This document shows positions 60,371 to 64,000 of a stretch of 64,000 bases of DNA, piece by piece. A program made the translations under genes and the position numbers. Position 1 is the stretch's first letter. Each line of letters starts with the position of its first letter. Location of the stretch: assembly GCA_964609575.1 (NCBI GenBank), contig CAZSST010000001.1:1-64000 (forward strand), given 5' to 3'. A model generated the notes under the pieces. That model saw nothing but the letters and a program-made list of their open reading frames with translations. It was not told the origin of the DNA and did not search any database. This stretch comes from Cloacimonas sp964609575 (GTDB lineage Bacteria > Cloacimonadota > Cloacimonadia > Cloacimonadales > Cloacimonadaceae).

Positions 60371-61530
60371 TGCAAATACATAATCCCCTTTCGGTTATGA
60401 AACTGCTCATGATCCTGGGAATGGTGCTGCTGGTATCAAACGCCATCGCCGCGGTACGCAAGGAATTTACCGAAGTGGAGCAATTGGTGCAAAGCGGTAA
60501 ACCAGACGAGGCCACAGACATGCTGGCCAGTTTGAAGCCAAACAATGATGAGGAACGGGCCTTCATAGGATTCTATGCTGCCAGCCTGAAAGTGAAACGA
60601 GCGGAGCTGAAGAGCGGTTATGAACTGGTGATAAGTAAATATCCCCAAAGTGATTATGCCATGCGAGCCCGAATGGAACTGGCCAAACTTCAGATTCTGG
60701 ATCGGGATTGGGATGCTGCTGCGGAAAACCTCGGCAAAATCAATTCCAATTACCTTATGGAACGCTTCTATTGGCAGGCATTAATCTATTGGTGGAAAGA
60801 TGATTTCGCCAAGGCCATTGGCTCAGTGGAAAATTATCTGCGCCTAACTCCCAAAGGAGTTTACGCCGAAGATGCATATTATCTGCTGGCGGAATGCTAT
60901 TTGGCGCAAAAGAAGGCCTATAGTGCTATCACCGCTTTAAACAAGCTTCACGATTTGGGCCTTCCCGATTTGGATCAACAGTATCTTAGCTATCGGCTGG
61001 GCTATGCACATGAACAATCGGGAAAGCTGGTGGAAGCAGTTAATTATTATAAACAGGCTTATGAACTGAATAAGTATTCCCAGATTGCTTACACCATCGA
61101 AGAACGTCTCTTCGAAATGCGTTACACCAGCAAGAACATTGATGTCAGTTTCCTCTACCCATATTCCTTGTTGCAAATTCCGGCTGCGGAAGATAGCGAA
61201 GCAGTAAGCCCTGTGATTGCCTCGCCCCCGAAAAGTGCCACTTCAGCTGCTTTGCCACCACCTGATTTGGAAGCTCCCATCAAGCTGAAAGCCAAACCCC
61301 AAAGCGGGATATATATTCAGGCGGGGCGTTTTTCCCAAGAAGCCAATGCCAACAAGCTGGTGCTTAATATTCGCCTCTTGAGCCTGCCCGCGGTGTATTA
61401 CGAAGACAATTCCGGCGGTAAAAAATCCTGGGTGGTGCTCTGCGGTGCCTACGAAACGCGGGCCAAAGCTGATGATGCGCGAAACCTGCTTTTAGCGCAG
61501 GATATCAATTGCTTCGTAGCCCAATATTAA
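60370..61530 (+). CDS. TPR and SPOR-domain secreted protein
   Basis: This 386-aa protein has a hydrophobic signal (MKLLMILGMVLLVSNAIA) and then about four TPR/Sel1-like helical repeats (residues 30-260; for example AEDAYYLLAECYLAQKKAYS and YLSYRLGYAHEQSGKLVEAV). A Pro/Ala-rich linker leads to a C-terminal SPOR domain (SGIYIQAGRFSQEANANKLV, SWVVLCGAYETRAKADDARN). SPOR domains bind septal peptidoglycan lacking stem peptides, so a role in division or envelope assembly is likely. TAATG couples it to rho. The signal fits best if translation starts at M10 (60397); the ATG at 60370 adds nine residues. Confidence 0.82.
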   Translation: MQIHNPLSVMKLLMILGMVLLVSNAIAAVRKEFTEVEQLVQSGKPDEATDMLASLKPNNDEERAFIGFYAASLKVKRAELKSGYELVISKYPQSDYAMRARMELAKLQILDRDWDAAAENLGKINSNYLMERFYWQALIYWWKDDFAKAIGSVENYLRLTPKGVYAEDAYYLLAECYLAQKKAYSAITALNKLHDLGLPDLDQQYLSYRLGYAHEQSGKLVEAVNYYKQAYELNKYSQIAYTIEERLFEMRYTSKNIDVSFLYPYSLLQIPAAEDSEAVSPVIASPPKSATSAALPPPDLEAPIKLKAKPQSGIYIQAGRFSQEANANKLVLNIRLLSLPAVYYEDNSGGKKSWVVLCGAYETRAKADDARNLLLAQDINCFVAQY

Positions 61531-61544
61531 GCTTGTAAACACCG

Positions 61545-64000
61545 ATGGAAGATAAAAAGCTAACCCCCATGCTTCGTCAATTCTATGAAGTGAAGGAAAA
61601 GCATCCGGATAAACTGGTGCTTTTCAGAATGGGGGATTTTTATGAAACTTTCTTTGATGACGCGCATACAGCTTCCAAGGTGCTGAATATCACACTTACC
61701 ACACGCAATAAAAACGATGACGATCCCATTCCCCTGGCGGGTTTTCCCTATCATGCCCTGAATAACTATCTGGACAAGTTAATAAAAGCAGGCCTGAAAG
61801 TAGTGATCTGCGAGCAAACCGAAGATCCCAAGAAAGCCGTGGGGCTGGTTAAAAGAGAAGTTACGGAGATCATCACTCCGGGTGCAGTGTTGGATAATTC
61901 GCTTCTGGATGGGACTGCTAACGTGTTTCTGGCAGCGCTTTATTATCAAGATCCCGAAAAGAAGATCGGAGTGGCACACCTTGACCTTTCCACGGGAGAA
62001 TTTATCTTTACCGAACTTGGTAAGAACGAACTGGAAAATGAATTGCAGCGTTTGAAACCTGCGGAGATAGTGGTGCCGGATAGCGAGGTGGAAAAATTCA
62101 TTAAAAGCCTGAGTTTAGCGCCATCTCCCACGATCACTATCTTTGATAGCTGGCAATATCAGCCCTCCGAGGCGGTTCTAACCCTAAAGAAACACTTTGG
62201 CGTAAGCTCGTTGGAAGCCTTTGGCGCGCATAATAAAAGCCTGGGTGCCACTGCGGCCGGTGCGGCTCTTGCCTATGTGCAGAGTTTGTATAGCTCTCCG
62301 TTGCAGCACATCTCTTCTCTTAGCTACTATTCTTTATCGCAATACATGCAGTTGGACGAGATCAGCCGTAGAAACCTGGAACTTACTCACAGCCTGAGAT
62401 ATGGCAGCAAGCATGGCAGTTTGCTTTCGGTGATCGACGAAACCATGACCCCCATGGGCAGCCGGCTGATGCAACAATGGCTGCTGCATCCGCTTATGGA
62501 ACAGCAACACATCGAAGCTCGGCAGAATACCATCAAGGCGTTTATCAATCGTAGTGGCCACTTGAAAGAGCTACGCCGCGATCTCAAAGAGATTGGGGAT
62601 ATTGCGCGTATCGTGTCCCGCTTGGGTGCGCTGCGCATCAATCCCCGGGAAATTGTAGCCCTGAAATCATACCTGTTATCGGCGCAAAACCTCAATACCA
62701 GGCTGGCAGATTTTAGCGATAGCCGCATCGAAAGTTGGCTGCAAAGCATGAGCAATTTTGGGGAATTGATAACCTCCATCGACGGAGCGATAAGGGATAA
62801 TCCTCCACTCACGATCACGGAAGGGGGTATTTTCAACCGGGGCTATGATCCTGATCTTGATGAACTCTTGGAATTGATCCACGATGGTAAAAGCTGGATT
62901 GCCCGCTTAGAGGAAGATGAACGCCACAAAACAGGCATTCCCAGCTTGAAAGTAGGCTACAACCGCGTTTTTGGCTATTACCTTGAAGTAACCAGCCTTC
63001 ATAAAAGCAAGGTGCCGGATTATTACACTCCCAAGCAAACCCTTACCAATTCTGAGCGTTACATTTCACCACGCCTAAAAGAATTTGAGGCCAAGGTACT
63101 TTCTTCAGAAGAGAAAATCAAGAACCTTGAGTATGAACTCTTTAGAGATTTCCGCAGCATGCTGGCAGAATCCTTGCCCCGACTGCAACAGCTAAGCGAA
63201 ACCGTCGCCGAGATCGATGTATTTCTATCGTTGGCCTTCATGGCCTGGCAGAACCACTACTGCTGTCCCAATTTTACTGCCAGCAGAGAGCTGAAGATAA
63301 TCGAGGGGCGCCATCCGGTGATTGAAAAACTGGTGGAAACCGATAAATTTATCCCCAATGACACCACTTTGGATTATCCCGACACCAGTATCGCCATTAT
63401 CACGGGGCCAAATATGGCGGGTAAATCTACCTTCCTACGCCAGGTAGGCCTTTTGGTGATTATGGCGCAAATGGGTTCTTTTGTGCCTGCCACGCAGATG
63501 TCTTTGCCTATCTTTGATAGAGTTTTTACCCGTGTAGGTGCTTCGGATAATTTGGCCCAGGGTCAGAGCACTTTTCTTGTGGAAATGATCGAGACAGCCA
63601 ATATCCTGAATTCTGCCACTGATAAATCCCTGATTCTACTTGATGAAATCGGAAGGGGAACCTCCACTTTTGACGGACTCAGCCTTGCCTGGGCGATTAT
63701 CGAGCACGTTCAGAAATACAAGCATGCCTTAACCCTTTTTGCCACTCACTATCACGAATTAACCGAACTGGAACACATTTATCCCGAGATAAAAAACTAT
63801 AACGTGGCTGTGAAGCTCTGGAATGACAACATGATCTTTATCCGCAAGATTGAGCGGGGTGGGGCAGACCAAAGCTACGGCATTCAGGTAGCGCGGTTGG
63901 CGGGAGTTCCCGAAAAGGTGATCCGCCGTGCCCGTGAGATTCTGAAAAACCTCGAGGAACACGAGATCAGCCCTCAGGGCCTTAGCGCTTCGATCCGGCG
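61545..64000 (+). CDS. mutS: DNA mismatch repair protein MutS (3' end outside the window)
   Basis: 818 codons of MutS are present, truncated by the window edge. The mismatch-contact motif F32-Y33-E34 is in MGDFYETFFDDA. The ATPase has Walker A TGPNMAGKST (K627), D700 and E701 in DEIGRGTSTFDG, and FATHYHELTELE. The helix-turn-helix region near the end reads VAGVPEKVIRRAREIL-like. It is the mismatch-binding partner of MutL at 43603. It starts 14 bp after the SPOR-protein stop and so probably shares the rho transcript. Confidence 0.96.
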   Translation, partial: MEDKKLTPMLRQFYEVKEKHPDKLVLFRMGDFYETFFDDAHTASKVLNITLTTRNKNDDDPIPLAGFPYHALNNYLDKLIKAGLKVVICEQTEDPKKAVGLVKREVTEIITPGAVLDNSLLDGTANVFLAALYYQDPEKKIGVAHLDLSTGEFIFTELGKNELENELQRLKPAEIVVPDSEVEKFIKSLSLAPSPTITIFDSWQYQPSEAVLTLKKHFGVSSLEAFGAHNKSLGATAAGAALAYVQSLYSSPLQHISSLSYYSLSQYMQLDEISRRNLELTHSLRYGSKHGSLLSVIDETMTPMGSRLMQQWLLHPLMEQQHIEARQNTIKAFINRSGHLKELRRDLKEIGDIARIVSRLGALRINPREIVALKSYLLSAQNLNTRLADFSDSRIESWLQSMSNFGELITSIDGAIRDNPPLTITEGGIFNRGYDPDLDELLELIHDGKSWIARLEEDERHKTGIPSLKVGYNRVFGYYLEVTSLHKSKVPDYYTPKQTLTNSERYISPRLKEFEAKVLSSEEKIKNLEYELFRDFRSMLAESLPRLQQLSETVAEIDVFLSLAFMAWQNHYCCPNFTASRELKIIEGRHPVIEKLVETDKFIPNDTTLDYPDTSIAIITGPNMAGKSTFLRQVGLLVIMAQMGSFVPATQMSLPIFDRVFTRVGASDNLAQGQSTFLVEMIETANILNSATDKSLILLDEIGRGTSTFDGLSLAWAIIEHVQKYKHALTLFATHYHELTELEHIYPEIKNYNVAVKLWNDNMIFIRKIERGGADQSYGIQVARLAGVPEKVIRRAREILKNLEEHEISPQGLSASIR

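Noticed and set aside
61545..64000. Truncated mutS as a pseudogene
   Set aside because: The frame is open to the last base of the window and all motifs are intact, so the truncation is only the window edge.

Overview
The window looks like chromosome from a Gram-negative, anaerobic, probably amino-acid-fermenting bacterium. The best guess is Candidatus Cloacimonadota (the Cloacimonas lineage) or a close relative in the Fibrobacteres-Chlorobi-Bacteroidetes neighbourhood. That rests on a gingipain-like C25 protease with an NPFNPTT/FlgD-type sorting tail, a gamma-alpha fused 2-oxoacid:ferredoxin oxidoreductase beside polyferredoxins, a DUF2723 (GT117) membrane protein, lipoproteins and beta-barrel proteins, a GT9 heptosyltransferase-like enzyme, and many secreted Fn3, beta-helix or GLUG proteins. 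The taxonomic call is inference. No rRNA is present and only one tRNA (Gly, CCC).

Layout. 1-1750: a RAYT-type tyrosine transposase gene bracketed by two near-identical 112-bp repeats, each folding into four consecutive hairpins, then about 790 bp without a convincing gene. 1753-5981: two-gene RND efflux operon behind a palindrome. 6016-6088: tRNA-Gly. 6183-11718 (minus): sugar-binding lipoprotein with a LacI-like operator, flavin reductase-like protein, and the C25 protease. 11989-23708 (minus): ten tightly packed genes reading aminotransferase, DHp-only histidine phosphotransferase-like protein, NtrC-type regulator, two sugar ABC permeases, DUF2723 protein, KorA, KorB, NapH-like polyferredoxin, ferredoxin. 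24015-26389 (minus): TetR, outer-membrane protein, polysaccharide deacetylase lipoprotein. 26558-31016 (plus): coaBC, SDR, DUF3108, queA, birA. 31113-40751 (plus): TPR lipoprotein with a clear terminator, uvrA and a GH13 glucosidase, an RlpA-like protein, psuG and dppA. 40901-41860 (minus): YitT family. 41938-51846 (plus): TGS nucleoside kinase, mutL, miaA, a parvulin, trxB, alaS, GT9. 52106-58018: secreted repeat proteins around an AI-2E family exporter. 58331-64000 (plus): methyltransferase, rho, a TPR-SPOR protein, and mutS running off the right edge.

How the parts may work together. The long minus operon can be read as amino-acid catabolism: transamination yields a 2-oxoacid, KorAB oxidises it to an acyl-CoA and reduces ferredoxin, and the two iron-sulfur proteins downstream take up the electrons. 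Embedding a phosphorelay pair and two ABC permeases without an ATPase in the same transcript is unusual. The matching type of solute-binding lipoprotein lies about 11 kb away.

Between genes there are several small families of repeated or palindromic elements: the RAYT hairpin repeat, a hairpin with loop core CATCGCGA (three copies), a hairpin with a conserved 13-nt loop and covarying stem (two copies), CCCATGC/GCATGGG inverted repeats (three loci), and short purine-rich tandem tracts just 3' of three minus-strand genes. These, the histidine phosphotransferase-like protein and the operon above are the most promising leads. No CRISPR array, phage or recognisable defence system was seen.
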